A stretch of 64,000 nucleotides of DNA from Nonomuraea solani (GCF_900108335.1 NZ_FNVT01000035.1:1-64000); one strand, 5' to 3'. Counted from the stretch's first letter, positions 25,204 through 33,397 are shown. Notes: generated from the sequence alone by a model not told the origin. Translations and numbers: made by a program.

Positions 25204-25253
25204 GAGGCGCCTCGGCTTGCTGCCATGCCCCTCATCATTCCATAATCGAAACA

Positions 25254-25266
25254 TTCCATGATGGAA
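25254..25266. promoter_or_regulatory. Candidate MarR operator
   Basis: TTCCATGATGGAA is a perfect 6-1-6 inverted repeat in the 84-nt gap between the divergent MarR and membrane protein genes. A second half-site, ATTCCAT, lies just upstream (25238-25244). MarR proteins bind dyads of this size. Confidence 0.5.
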
Positions 25267-25287
25267 ATACTTCGATCGGAGCACCCC

Positions 25288-26547
25288 ATGGCATGGCGCG
25301 AGACGTCGCCGCGTGACGTGAGCGCGGGGCGCGCCCTCGTCCTCGGCGTCGCGGCCAGCGCCGTCATGACGGGGCTCGTCTGGCTGCTCGGCCAGCGGCT
25401 GCACGGCATCACCCTGCTGCCCGACCAGGGCGCCTCCTGGTACTACTGGAAGCTACCCGACCCCACCGTCTGGACCCGCCTGTCGGCCTGGACGGGCTAC
25501 GCGGCCCACCAGGTCGCCTTCTGGGGCCTGATCTACTACGCGCAGACGAGGGTCCGCCGCTATACCGCCGGCCTGCACCCGGTGAACGTCACCGCCCTGG
25601 CCGTCAACACCGCGTTCATCGCCCTGCACACGCTGCAGACGCACCTGTTCTACGACGGGCTCGCCCAGGATGTGTCGATCTTCAGCTCGCAGGGCTCGGT
25701 GATCCTGCTGCTGGTCGCCGTCCTGCTGATGGAGAACCGGCGGCGCGGCCTCTTCCTCGGCAGGCCCGCCCCCATCGGCAGGGCCGTCGTCGACTTCGCC
25801 CGCCGCTACCACGGCTACCTGTTCAGCTGGGCGGCGGTCTACACCTTCTGGTACCACCCGATGGAGGGCACCAGCGGCCACCTGATCGGCTTCTTCTACA
25901 TGTTCCTGCTGCTCCTGCAGGGTTCGCTCTTCCTCACCAGGGCGCACACCAACCGGTGGTGGACGTTCACCCTGGAGGCGATGGTCGCCGTGCACGGCAC
26001 CCTGGTCGCCGTCGTGACCTCGGGCCCGGACGGGGCATGGCCGATGTTCCTGTTCGGCTTCCTGGGCGTCTTCGTCATCACCCAGATGCACGGCCTGGGC
26101 CTGTCCACCACGACCCGCTGGCTACTGACCGCCTGTTACGCCGGGGCCGCCATGATCGTGTACGGCCTGCGCGGCGACCTCGCCGGTGCGGTGAACGAGG
26201 CGGTCAGAATCCCGGCGATCGAGTACGTCCTCGTGGGCGTCCTCGCCCTCCTCCTCTGGCTACCCCTGCGCACCGCCACCGTCCTCCGACGGGCGCGGGC
26301 CACCTCACCATCCGGCCCGCAACTGGATCCGCCATCCGATTCGAAACTGGATCCGGTATCCGCCCCGCAGCCGGATCCGGTATCCGATTCGGAGTTGGAT
26401 CCGGTATCCGGTTCGGATCCGCGCTTCGAGTCGCCTCCCGATTCGGATCCGCGCTCCGAATCGCCACCCGATTCGGAGCCGGATTCACCATCCGCTTCGC
26501 CGGCCGAGAAGACGAGCGTTAGACCTTCCACCCGTAGGACTTCATGA
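25288..26547 (+). CDS. Polytopic membrane protein with repetitive C-terminal tail
   Basis: 419 residues from ATG 25288, chosen because CGGAG lies 7 nt upstream; earlier ATGs at 25258/25261 overlap the operator. About nine hydrophobic segments between residues 12 and 335 (for example LVLGVAASAVMTGLVWLLG, FFYMFLLLLQGSLFL, FGFLGVFVITQMHGLG), with conserved-looking WYYWKL and YHGYLFSW. I do not recognise the family. The last 85 residues are a hydrophilic Asp/Pro/Ser tail built of short repeats. Its 3' end overlaps the convergent PemK/MazF-like gene by 29 nt. Possible target of the adjacent MarR regulator. Confidence 0.8.
   Translation: MAWRETSPRDVSAGRALVLGVAASAVMTGLVWLLGQRLHGITLLPDQGASWYYWKLPDPTVWTRLSAWTGYAAHQVAFWGLIYYAQTRVRRYTAGLHPVNVTALAVNTAFIALHTLQTHLFYDGLAQDVSIFSSQGSVILLLVAVLLMENRRRGLFLGRPAPIGRAVVDFARRYHGYLFSWAAVYTFWYHPMEGTSGHLIGFFYMFLLLLQGSLFLTRAHTNRWWTFTLEAMVAVHGTLVAVVTSGPDGAWPMFLFGFLGVFVITQMHGLGLSTTTRWLLTACYAGAAMIVYGLRGDLAGAVNEAVRIPAIEYVLVGVLALLLWLPLRTATVLRRARATSPSGPQLDPPSDSKLDPVSAPQPDPVSDSELDPVSGSDPRFESPPDSDPRSESPPDSEPDSPSASPAEKTSVRPSTRRTS
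26323..26475 (+). repeat. 24-bp then 30-bp tandem repeats coding the Asp/Pro/Ser tail
   Basis: Three to four 24-bp units built on CTGGATCCGGTATCCGATTC (from 26323, 26347, 26371, 26395) are followed by two nearly identical 30-bp units (26416 and 26446) starting GATCCGCGCT. All periods are multiples of three, so the frame is kept and the product is DPVSDSEL-like and DPRSESPPDS-like repeats. Confidence 0.75.
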
Positions 26548-26944
26548 GCCTGGCCGCGACCCTGGCAAAGCGGTCGGCGTCGAGCACGGCACCCTCACGC
26601 CGGATGTCGTCCTCGTCCAGCACGAAGGCCCGGTCCAGACGGACGTACGACACCCGGCCGTCACGCCCCCACGGCCCCAGCTCCAGCCAGTCGGGCCCAT
26701 CATCGCCCCTGCTGGACAACATCATGCCGAGGAGCCTGCGCCCGGTACGGCCGACGATCAGCAGCGGCCGGTCCTTGCCACGGTTCGGGTCCTCCTCATA
26801 AGGCACCCAAGCCCAGACGATCTCGCCGGGATCGGCCAGACCGTCGAGGTCGGGAGAGTAGGCCAGGGTGGCGGGGCCGGTGAGGGTATGGATCTCGCGT
26901 ACCGCGCCCCTGGACGGGCGGGGGTCATCACCTAGATCGCGCAT
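26519..26944 (-). CDS. PemK/MazF-family toxin-like protein
   Basis: 141 residues. The segment PGEIVWAWVPYEEDPNRGKDRPLLIVGR is the MazF/PemK beta-barrel start (split: PGEIVWAWVPY, then GKDRPLLIVG), followed by LLGMMLSSRG and a helical end. Classical members are mRNA-cleaving toxins about 110 residues long; this one has a 30-residue N-terminal extension. No antitoxin gene precedes or follows it, so it is an orphan; similar solitary proteins are common in actinomycetes and may not be toxic. Weak ribosome binding site. Confidence 0.75.
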   Translation of the reverse strand: MRDLGDDPRPSRGAVREIHTLTGPATLAYSPDLDGLADPGEIVWAWVPYEEDPNRGKDRPLLIVGRTGRRLLGMMLSSRGDDGPDWLELGPWGRDGRVSYVRLDRAFVLDEDDIRREGAVLDADRFARVAARLMKSYGWKV

Positions 26945-27018
26945 TGGGGGAGCCTATGGCGACGGACAGGTGGAAATCCACTCGTTCCCCGATCCCCGGC
27001 CACCCAGCGAAGCCGACC

Positions 27019-27143
27019 GCGTCAGCCGACGGCGGACAGCCCCACGACCGCGTCGGCCGACGGCGGCAGGCGCACGACCGGGTCGAGCGTCGGCGGCAGG
27101 CGCATGGCTGCGTCGGGTGGCGGCGGTGGTAAGCGCGCGGCTG
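27019..27143. repeat. 30-bp tandem repeat, four units
   Basis: Units start at 27019, 27050, 27080 and 27110 with the pattern GCGTCGGCCGACGGCGGCAG followed by GCGCACGACC. The second and third are the closest to each other. This and the next repeat fill the 457-nt gap between the PemK/MazF-like and AraC genes, which holds no convincing CDS. Confidence 0.75.
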
Positions 27144-27470
27144 TGCCGGGCGGTGGTAACGGCGGGTGGTCGGTGGTGGCGAGTGTATGGCCTTCGGGGG
27201 AAGGCGATGGTGGGTGGGCGGCTGTGCCTCGTGGTGGTGGCTGGTGGCGTTCGGTTCTCGGATGGTGGGTGGGCGGCTGTGCCATGTGGTGGTGGCAGGC
27301 GGCGTACGGTCCTCGGGGCGGCAGGGGTTTCCGAGCGTGTCGGGCGGAGACTGCGTACGCACGGCCTCGACGGGCGGCGGTGGCAGGTGCGGCTTCGGCG
27401 GTCAGTGGCTGTGGGAGGGCGTGGCTGTGCCGGGTGGTGGTGGCAGGAGGCGGCGTACGGCCGTTGGGGT
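27138..27470. repeat. Degenerate copies of the AraC gene 3' end
   Basis: The phrase CGGCTGTGCC followed by GTGGTGGTGGC and GGCGTACGG occurs at 27138 (weak), 27219, 27274 and, with one change, at 27420 inside the true end of the AraC gene. The 27219 and 27274 copies form a clear 55-bp tandem pair. On the minus strand each resembles the last codons of the AraC protein (RRLLPPPPGTATP). Confidence 0.7.
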
Positions 27471-28655
27471 GTGGCCGAGGTGGCGGCGGATGGTGCGGGT
27501 CAGGTGGGCCTGGTCGGAGAAGCCGAGGTCGGCGGCCAGGGTCGCCAGGCTGGCCTCGCCTTGCTCCAGCCGGTCGAGCGCCTGGCCGACGCGGACCCGG
27601 TTGCGGTAGTGGGTCAGGGAGATGCCGAGCTCCCGGGTGAAGGCGCGGCTGAGCCTGTAAGGGGAGACGTTCAGGAGTGCGGCCAGGGGGAGCAGGCCGG
27701 TGGCGGCCGGGTGACCTGCGGTGATGGCCTCACGGGCGGTGCCGGTGATGGCGGCGGCCGCTCCTCCTGCCTCTGGTGTGGTGGCGATCGGGCCGAGGGC
27801 CTGGGAGAGGAGGCGAAGTAGGGATTCGGTCAGTTCGAAGGCCGTGTCACCGTCGCGGGCGGCCCGCAGGACGCGGCGGTGAGCGAGGTCGAGGCGGGCG
27901 TCCACATAGAGAGTCGAACGCGACGGCCGGACACCGCCGCCGCCGGTCCCGGCATCGGCCGCGGCGCCGGTGAGGGTGCAGACGGTTGTGGCATCGAGGG
28001 CGCTGGCAGAGGTGTCGGCGGAGGATCTGGCGGGGGTGCCAGTGAGGGCGATGGAGGAGGTGACAGCGAGGGGGCCGCAAAGAGGGCCCTTGAGGGCCTT
28101 GGGGGCGGCGTCGCCGGGGGTGTCGGTGATGGCGACGCTGGTGAAGGCGGTGGTGACGGTGCCGACAGGGACGGTGCCGACAGGGACGGTGGTGGCGTCG
28201 GTGAGAGTGTCGGCGGGGGTGATGGCGGTGGCGCTGGCGAGGGTGCCGGTTGGGGTGATGGCGCTGGGGAGGGTGCCGGTGGGAGTGATGGCAGTGGCGT
28301 TGGGGAGGGTGCCGGTTGGGGTGATGGCGGCAGGGCTGGCGAGGGGGCCGGTTGGGGTGTCGGTGCAGGTCAGGGTGTGCCACAGCGCGGGGGACAGGGA
28401 CAGCGAGGTGCACACGTCGCCGCCGGATGGATGGGCGAAATGTTCCTCGTCACCGGGCAGGCCCAGATAGGCCATCGTCGGGTCGGCGACGGCGGGCCGG
28501 CCGTTCGCCATGCGGCGGAAGGTGCCGCGCCGCACCAGCACCACCCGGTAGCTCGTGCCCACCTCCGCCGGCGACCACCCGCGATGGTCGTCGACGCAGG
28601 TCACGGCGTCGATGCTGAACCCGGGCCCGGCGGCCAGAAGGACGGAGGAACGCAC
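27402..28655 (-). CDS. AraC-family regulator with a Thr/Ala-rich repeat insertion
   Basis: About 417 residues from GTG 28655; a possible -10 TAGCGT sits 6 nt before it, suggesting a leaderless message, though a longer frame exists. Residues about 1-95 match an AraC cupin-like sensing domain. About 150 residues of low-complexity sequence follow (ITPTGTL repeats), then YVDARLDLAHRRVLRAARDG resumes the domain. The C-terminal 110 residues hold two HTH motifs (LLNVSPYRLSRAFTRELG; LATLAADLGFSDQAHLTRTIRRHLG). Related regulators lack the insert. It is divergent from the VOC gene and may control it. Whether the insert is tolerated is unknown. Confidence 0.8.
   Translation of the reverse strand: MRSSVLLAAGPGFSIDAVTCVDDHRGWSPAEVGTSYRVVLVRRGTFRRMANGRPAVADPTMAYLGLPGDEEHFAHPSGGDVCTSLSLSPALWHTLTCTDTPTGPLASPAAITPTGTLPNATAITPTGTLPSAITPTGTLASATAITPADTLTDATTVPVGTVPVGTVTTAFTSVAITDTPGDAAPKALKGPLCGPLAVTSSIALTGTPARSSADTSASALDATTVCTLTGAAADAGTGGGGVRPSRSTLYVDARLDLAHRRVLRAARDGDTAFELTESLLRLLSQALGPIATTPEAGGAAAAITGTAREAITAGHPAATGLLPLAALLNVSPYRLSRAFTRELGISLTHYRNRVRVGQALDRLEQGEASLATLAADLGFSDQAHLTRTIRRHLGHTPTAVRRLLPPPPGTATPSHSH
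28219..28360. repeat. In-frame 36/30-bp minisatellite inside the AraC gene
   Basis: Successive GATGGC-anchored units start at 28221, 28257, 28287 and 28323 (periods 36, 30, 36), pattern GATGGCGGTGGCGCTGGCGA then GGGTGCCGGTTGGGGT. All periods are multiples of three and code on the minus strand for AITPTGTLxSAT. Weaker copies continue to about 28000. Confidence 0.8.
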
Positions 28656-28752
28656 CCGCAGAACGCTACGCCCCCGGTCCGACAATCTCCGGGTGCGCCC
28701 CCACCGCGACGGTCTGCGGGGGCTGCAAGGATGTTCAAGACCGCCGCGCCCC

Positions 28753-28771
28753 GCCCCAGGCAGGCTGGGGC
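28753..28771 (+). promoter_or_regulatory. Inverted repeat covering the VOC ribosome binding site
   Basis: GCCCCAG (28753-28759), five-base loop, CTGGGGC (28765-28771), ending three bases before the ATG. The only purine-rich Shine-Dalgarno candidate (GGGG) is inside the right arm. It could be a protein operator in the AraC-VOC divergent region or an RNA hairpin that hides the start. Confidence 0.4.
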
Positions 28772-28773
28772 GC

Positions 28774-29127
28774 ATGACAGCAACGCTTTCCTCCATAGTC
28801 ATCGACAGCGCCGACCCCGCCGCCCTGGCCGCGTTCTACGCCAAGGCGACCGGGTGGCGCGTCACCGGTGACGACGCCGACTTCGTGTCCGTCGAAGGCG
28901 GCCCCGTCACGCTCGCCTTCCAGCGCATCGACGGCTACCAGGGCCCGGGCTGGCCGAACGACGGCAAGCACCTGCACCTGGAATTCACCGTCCCCGACGT
29001 TGAGGCCACCCTGCAGGAGCTGATCGGGCTCGGTGCCACCGTGCCGGACGTTCAACCGGGCGGCGACTCCTGGACCGTGCTCCTCGACCCGGAAGGCCAC
29101 CCCTTCTGCCTCATGCGAGGCCAGTGA
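28774..29127 (+). CDS. VOC-family (glyoxalase/bleomycin-resistance fold) protein
   Basis: 117 residues, a single VOC domain: SSIVIDSADPAALAAFYAKATGW at the start, a central KHLHLEFTVPDVEATLQ, and DPEGHPFCLM at the end with the usual metal-site Glu/His positions. Members bind metal and act in detoxification, ring cleavage or drug binding; the specific role is not evident. It is divergent from the AraC-type regulator and overlaps the convergent epoxide hydrolase gene by 17 nt. Confidence 0.88.
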   Translation: MTATLSSIVIDSADPAALAAFYAKATGWRVTGDDADFVSVEGGPVTLAFQRIDGYQGPGWPNDGKHLHLEFTVPDVEATLQELIGLGATVPDVQPGGDSWTVLLDPEGHPFCLMRGQ

Positions 29128-30190
29128 AGAACGTCCGGATATCGTCCGTCAGCAGCGCGGGGGCCTGCAGGGCGGCGTAGTGGCCGCCGGTGGGGAACTC
29201 CGACCAGTGCACCACGTTGTGCACCTGCTCGGCGTACCGCCGCACGGTCGTGTCCCCGGGGAAGACCGCGATCCCGGTCGGCGTCGGGTCCGGTGAGGCG
29301 GGCGGCGTCCAGTCGGGGGCGCTCTCCCGGTACAGGCGCCCGGCCGAGCCCGCGGTGCCGGTGAACCAGTAGATGGCCACGTTCGTCAGGAGGTCGTCAG
29401 GAGACAGAGCGCCGATGTCCTCGCCCCACGAGGCGAACGCGTCCAGGTTCCAGGCGAGCTGCCCGGCGGGGGAGTCCACCAGGCCGTAGGCGAGGGTCTG
29501 CGGCCTGGTGCCCTGGATGACGGCGTACCCGGAGACCTTCTGCCAGTCCGCCACCCCGGCGGCGCGCGCCTTCTCCTCCTCCGTCAAGCCCGACAGGTCG
29601 TCGGTGGGGAACGCGGTGACGGACGCGTTCAGGTGCACCCCCGCCACCCGGCCGGGCGCCGCGCGGCCCACCGCTGCGGAGATCAGTGAGCCGAAGTCGC
29701 CGCCCTGGACGCCGAAGCGCGCGTACCCGAGGCGGTTCATCAGCTCGGCCCACGCGGCCGCTATCCGCCGCACGCCCCAGCCGCGCTCCCGGGTGGGGCC
29801 GGAGAAGGCGAAGCCCGGGATCGACGGAATGACCAGGTGGAAGTCGCGGCTGAGCGGCCCTGCCACGTGCGAGAAGTCCGCGAACGAGCTGGGCCACCCG
29901 TGCGTGAGCAGCAGCGGCAGCGCGTCCTGGCGGGCCGAGCGCACGTGCGCGAAGTGCACGAGCTGCCCGTCGATCACGGTCGTGTACTGCGGCAGCGCGT
30001 TCAGCCGCGCCTCGTGCGCCCGCCAGGAGTAACCCTCCAGCCAGTACGCCGCCAGCTCCCGGACCGCCTCCGGCGGCACCCCGTACGACCATCCGGCCCC
30101 GTCGAGCGCGTCCGGCCAGCGCGTCCGTGCCAGCCGCGCACGCAGATCGTCGAGCCGGTCCTGCGGTATGTCGATGACGAATTCGTCCAT
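29111..30190 (-). CDS. Epoxide hydrolase (microsomal type, with EHN domain)
   Basis: 359 residues from ATG 30190 (AGGGTG upstream). N-terminal EHN domain (DEFVIDIPQDRLDDLRARLARTRWP, split at DIPQ) wraps the alpha/beta-hydrolase core. Oxyanion-hole HGWP at 97-100, nucleophile D165 in VQGGDFGS, and a C-terminal histidine in PTGGHYAALQAP. It opens epoxides to diols through an alkyl-enzyme ester. No signal peptide, so intracellular. Divergent from the WYL regulator (50 nt between starts), which may control it. Confidence 0.92.
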   Translation of the reverse strand: MDEFVIDIPQDRLDDLRARLARTRWPDALDGAGWSYGVPPEAVRELAAYWLEGYSWRAHEARLNALPQYTTVIDGQLVHFAHVRSARQDALPLLLTHGWPSSFADFSHVAGPLSRDFHLVIPSIPGFAFSGPTRERGWGVRRIAAAWAELMNRLGYARFGVQGGDFGSLISAAVGRAAPGRVAGVHLNASVTAFPTDDLSGLTEEEKARAAGVADWQKVSGYAVIQGTRPQTLAYGLVDSPAGQLAWNLDAFASWGEDIGALSPDDLLTNVAIYWFTGTAGSAGRLYRESAPDWTPPASPDPTPTGIAVFPGDTTVRRYAEQVHNVVHWSEFPTGGHYAALQAPALLTDDIRTFFTGLA

Positions 30191-30240
30191 GCCGGGCACC
30201 CTAGGAACCAACGCGGCCAGGATCAGGCCACAATGGTGGC

Positions 30241-31185
30241 GTGCTGGACACCTCCGCGAGACTGCTGCGCCTGCTGTCCCTTCTGCAGACCAGGCGCGAC
30301 TGGCCGAGCGCCGAACTGGCCGAAAGGCTGGGCGTGGCCGCGCGGACGGTGCGCCGCGACATCGACCGGCTGCGCAGCCTCGGCTACCCGGTGCACTCCA
30401 CGCCGGGCGTCGCCGGCGGCTACCGCCTGGGTGCGGGCGCCGAGCTGCCGCCGCTGCTGCTCGACGACGACGAGGCCGTGGCGGTCGCGGTGAGCCTGCG
30501 CACCGCCGCGAACGGCACCGTCACCGGCATCGAGGAGACCTCCCTGCGCGCCCTGGCCAAGCTGGAGCAGATCCTGCCCGCCCGCCTGCGGCGCCGGGTC
30601 AACACGCTGCAGACGCACACCGTACGGATCAACCGGGCGGGCCCCACCGTGGACGCCGACGTGCTGACCCGCGTCGCCGCCGCCTGCCGCGACCGCGAGC
30701 AGCTCCGCTTCGACTACACCGACCACGGGGGCGAGCGCGCGCCGCGCCGGACCGAGCCGCACAGCCTCGTCACCAAGGGCAACCGCTGGTACCTCGTCGG
30801 CTGGGACCCCGACCGCCGCGACTGGCGCACCTACCGCGCCGACCGGATGGACCTGCGCACCCCCAACGGCCCGCGCTTCGCCCCGCGCGAACCGCCCGGG
30901 CCCGACGTCGCCGCCTGGGTCCAGCACCGGCTGGCCCACGCGATGTGGCCGTACGAGGCCCGCTTCCTCCTCCACGCCCCGGCGGCCGAGATCGACGGCC
31001 AGACCTCGGGCACCGTCGAGCCGGTCGACGAGCGATCCTGCCTGCTCACCCTGCGCGGCGACGACCTGCACCTCATCGCCGTGACCGTGGCCTTCATGGG
31101 CGTCGGCTTCGAGGTGCTCGAACCGGCCGAGCTGAAAGATCACCTGGACGCGCTCGGCCGCCGCCTGCTGTCCTCTAGAATCTGA
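30241..31185 (+). CDS. HTH-WYL domain transcriptional regulator
   Basis: 314 residues. N-terminal winged helix (SARLLRLLSLLQTRRDWPSAELAERLGVAARTVRRDIDRL, split at RRDWP), then a WYL domain around residues 135-215 (NRWYLVGWDPDRRDWRTYR) and a WCX-like C-terminal part. Such proteins sense nucleotides or small ligands. Start GTG 30241 is preceded by CACAAT 6 nt upstream, a possible -10 of a leaderless transcript. Followed 4 nt later by the thioesterase gene. Confidence 0.9.
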   Translation: MLDTSARLLRLLSLLQTRRDWPSAELAERLGVAARTVRRDIDRLRSLGYPVHSTPGVAGGYRLGAGAELPPLLLDDDEAVAVAVSLRTAANGTVTGIEETSLRALAKLEQILPARLRRRVNTLQTHTVRINRAGPTVDADVLTRVAAACRDREQLRFDYTDHGGERAPRRTEPHSLVTKGNRWYLVGWDPDRRDWRTYRADRMDLRTPNGPRFAPREPPGPDVAAWVQHRLAHAMWPYEARFLLHAPAAEIDGQTSGTVEPVDERSCLLTLRGDDLHLIAVTVAFMGVGFEVLEPAELKDHLDALGRRLLSSRI

Positions 31186-31189
31186 TTCT

Positions 31190-31963
31190 GTGTCGTCAGC
31201 GTTCTTCACACGGAAGCGGGACGAGCTCGTCCCCTCGCCGCACGCCCGCGGTCCCTGGTCCCCCGACATGCTGCACGGACGCCTGCTCGGCGGCCTGGCC
31301 GCCCGCGCGATCGAGGAACGGCACGCCGAGCCGGGGCTGCGCTTCGCCCGGCTGACCGTCGACCTGTTCCGTAACAGCCCGCTGCTGCCGGTCACGGTGG
31401 AGACCACCCTGGTCAGAGACGGGCGCCGGATCCGGGTCGCCGACGCGACCATCGCCACCGACCAGGGCGTGATCGGCCGGGCGAGCGCCGTGCTGCTGCG
31501 CGAGGGTGAGCAGCCCGAGGGCGAGCGCGCGATCGTCACGCCCGCCTGGGACGAGCCGCCGCCCGCCGACCCGCCCGTCAACGGGGCCGGATGGAAGCCG
31601 CCGTTCGACATCTGGCGACTGACCCCGTGGGGCGAGCCGGGGCCCGCGCGGGTGTGGATGCGGGAGCGATATCCGCTGGTCGACGACGAGCCGCTGACCC
31701 CGTTCGTCCGCGCCGCGCTGGCCGCCGACTTCGCCAGCCCGCTCAGCAACGCCCAGCCCGAGGGCCTGCGCTTCATCAACGCCGACTACACAATGACGCT
31801 CGCCAGGCCGGTCGAGGGCGAACTCGTCGGCGTCGAGGCCACCGGGCACCTCAGCGCCGGCGGCGTCGCGACAGGTCAGGTGACCATGCACGACACCGCC
31901 GGCCCCGTCGGCTTCTGCGTGGTGACCGCCGTGGCCAACACCATGGCGCCGGGCGGCCGATAG
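31190..31963 (+). CDS. Thioesterase-family (hot-dog fold) protein
   Basis: 257 residues resembling actinobacterial acyl-CoA thioesterase/TesB-like double hot-dog proteins: MLHGRLLGGLAARAIE near residue 30 and FINADYTMTLARPVEGELVGVEA in the second half. Probably hydrolyses acyl-CoA. GTG 31190 has TAGAAT (31176-31181) eight bases before it, inside the end of the WYL gene, so a separate leaderless transcript is possible besides coupling. An inverted repeat AGAAT-CTG-ATTCT (31177-31189) covers that -10. Confidence 0.8.
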   Translation: MSSAFFTRKRDELVPSPHARGPWSPDMLHGRLLGGLAARAIEERHAEPGLRFARLTVDLFRNSPLLPVTVETTLVRDGRRIRVADATIATDQGVIGRASAVLLREGEQPEGERAIVTPAWDEPPPADPPVNGAGWKPPFDIWRLTPWGEPGPARVWMRERYPLVDDEPLTPFVRAALAADFASPLSNAQPEGLRFINADYTMTLARPVEGELVGVEATGHLSAGGVATGQVTMHDTAGPVGFCVVTAVANTMAPGGR

Positions 31964-31972
31964 TCAGGAGGG

Positions 31973-33397
31973 CTACGCCGGCCGCTCCGCGCGGTCGCCT
32001 GACCAGTCGGTGTGGTAGGTGCCCTCCTTGTCCACCCGCCGGTAGGTGTGCGCGCCGAAGTAATCGCGCAGTCCCTGTACCAGCGCCGCGGGAAGGCGGT
32101 CGCGGCGCAGCCCGTCATAGTAGGCCAGGGCCGAGGAGAAGCCGGGCGTGGGCACGCCGATCTGCACGGCCGTGGTGACCACCCGCCGCCACGACTCCTG
32201 CGCGGCGTCCAGCGCGGCCGCGAACGTCGGGTCGGCCAGCAGCGTCGGCAGCGCGGAGTTGGCGTCGTAGGCGGTCCTGATCCGGTCGAGGAACTTGGCC
32301 CTGATGATGCAGCCGCCCCGCCAGATCGTGGCCATCGCGCCGAGCTCCAGGTCCCAGCCGTACTCCTTCGAGGCCGCGGCCATCTGGTCGAAGCCCTGCG
32401 CGTACGCGACGATCTTGGAGGCGTAGAGGGCCTGGCGCACGTCCTCGACCAGCTCGCGGCCGCCCACCCCGGACAGCTTCGGCCCCTGCAGGGACGCGGC
32501 CGCCGCGCGCTGCTCCGGATGCCCGGACAGCGCCCTGGCGAACGTCGCCTCCGCGATGCCCGTCACCGGCACCCCGAGGTCGAGCGCGCTCTGCACCGTC
32601 CAGCGGCCGGTGCCCTTCTGCTCGGCCTGGTCCACCACGACGTCCACGAACGGCTTGCCCGTCTCGGCATCGACCTGGTCGAGCACCTCGGCGGTGATCT
32701 CGATCAGGTAGGAGTCCAGCTCACCCCGGTTCCACTCCCTGAACACCTCGGCCAGCTCGGCCGGCGTCGCCCCCAGAGCCTGCCGCAGCAGGTCATAGGA
32801 CTCCGCGATGAGCTGCATGTCGGAGTATTCGATGCCGTTGTGCACCATCTTCACGAAGTGCCCGGCACCGTCGGGACCCACGTGCACCGCACACGGCACG
32901 CCGTCCACCTTGGCCGAAATGTCCTGCAAGATCGGGCCGAGCGCCTCCCACGACTCCTTCGACCCGCCCGGCATGATGCTGGGCCCGTTGAGCGCGCCCT
33001 CCTCGCCGCCCGAGATGCCGGTGCCGACGAAGTGCAGGCCCCGCTCCCGCAGCGCCGCCTCGCGCCGCCGGGTGTCCTCGAAATGCGCGTTGCCGCCGTC
33101 GACGATCATGTCGCCGGGCTCCATCAGGTCGGCCAGCGCGTCGATCACCGCGTCGGTGCCCGCGCCCGCCTTCACCATGATGATCGCCCGCCGCGGCCGC
33201 TTCAGCGAGGCCACGAATCCGGCCAGCTCCTCGGACGGCACGAACGTGCCCTCCCCGCCGAACTCCTTGACCAACTGCTGGGTGCGGCTGTGCGAGCGGT
33301 TGTGCACCGCCACCGCATAACCGTTCCTGGCCAGGTTGCGTGCCAGGTTGCGCCCCATGGTCGCGAGGCCGGTGACGCCGATGTCTGCCAAGTCCAT
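31973..33397 (-). CDS. gnd: 6-phosphogluconate dehydrogenase, NADP-dependent, decarboxylating
   Basis: 474 residues, the full length of the dimeric type, starting at ATG 33397 (GAGGAG upstream); an upstream open extension lies over the HAD gene in another frame. GVTGLATMGRNLARN is the cofactor loop, GGNAHFEDT and GISGGEEGAL the substrate loops, and FVKMVHNGIEYSDMQ carries the catalytic Lys. It makes ribulose 5-phosphate, CO2 and NADPH in the pentose phosphate pathway. 62 nt downstream of the HAD gene and probably cotranscribed. Confidence 0.96.
   Translation of the reverse strand: MDLADIGVTGLATMGRNLARNLARNGYAVAVHNRSHSRTQQLVKEFGGEGTFVPSEELAGFVASLKRPRRAIIMVKAGAGTDAVIDALADLMEPGDMIVDGGNAHFEDTRRREAALRERGLHFVGTGISGGEEGALNGPSIMPGGSKESWEALGPILQDISAKVDGVPCAVHVGPDGAGHFVKMVHNGIEYSDMQLIAESYDLLRQALGATPAELAEVFREWNRGELDSYLIEITAEVLDQVDAETGKPFVDVVVDQAEQKGTGRWTVQSALDLGVPVTGIAEATFARALSGHPEQRAAAASLQGPKLSGVGGRELVEDVRQALYASKIVAYAQGFDQMAAASKEYGWDLELGAMATIWRGGCIIRAKFLDRIRTAYDANSALPTLLADPTFAAALDAAQESWRRVVTTAVQIGVPTPGFSSALAYYDGLRRDRLPAALVQGLRDYFGAHTYRRVDKEGTYHTDWSGDRAERPA

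Noticed and set aside
26519..26944. Complete toxin-antitoxin module
   Set aside because: Only the PemK/MazF-like gene is present; flanking sequence is repeats on one side and a membrane protein on the other, with no antitoxin.
27019..27143. CRISPR-like array
   Set aside because: Units are contiguous 30-bp tandem repeats without unique spacers, and no cas gene is present.
26868..27821. 317-codon open frame across the intergenic repeats
   Set aside because: Built from minisatellite units and antisense of the AraC gene; no domain or ribosome binding site.
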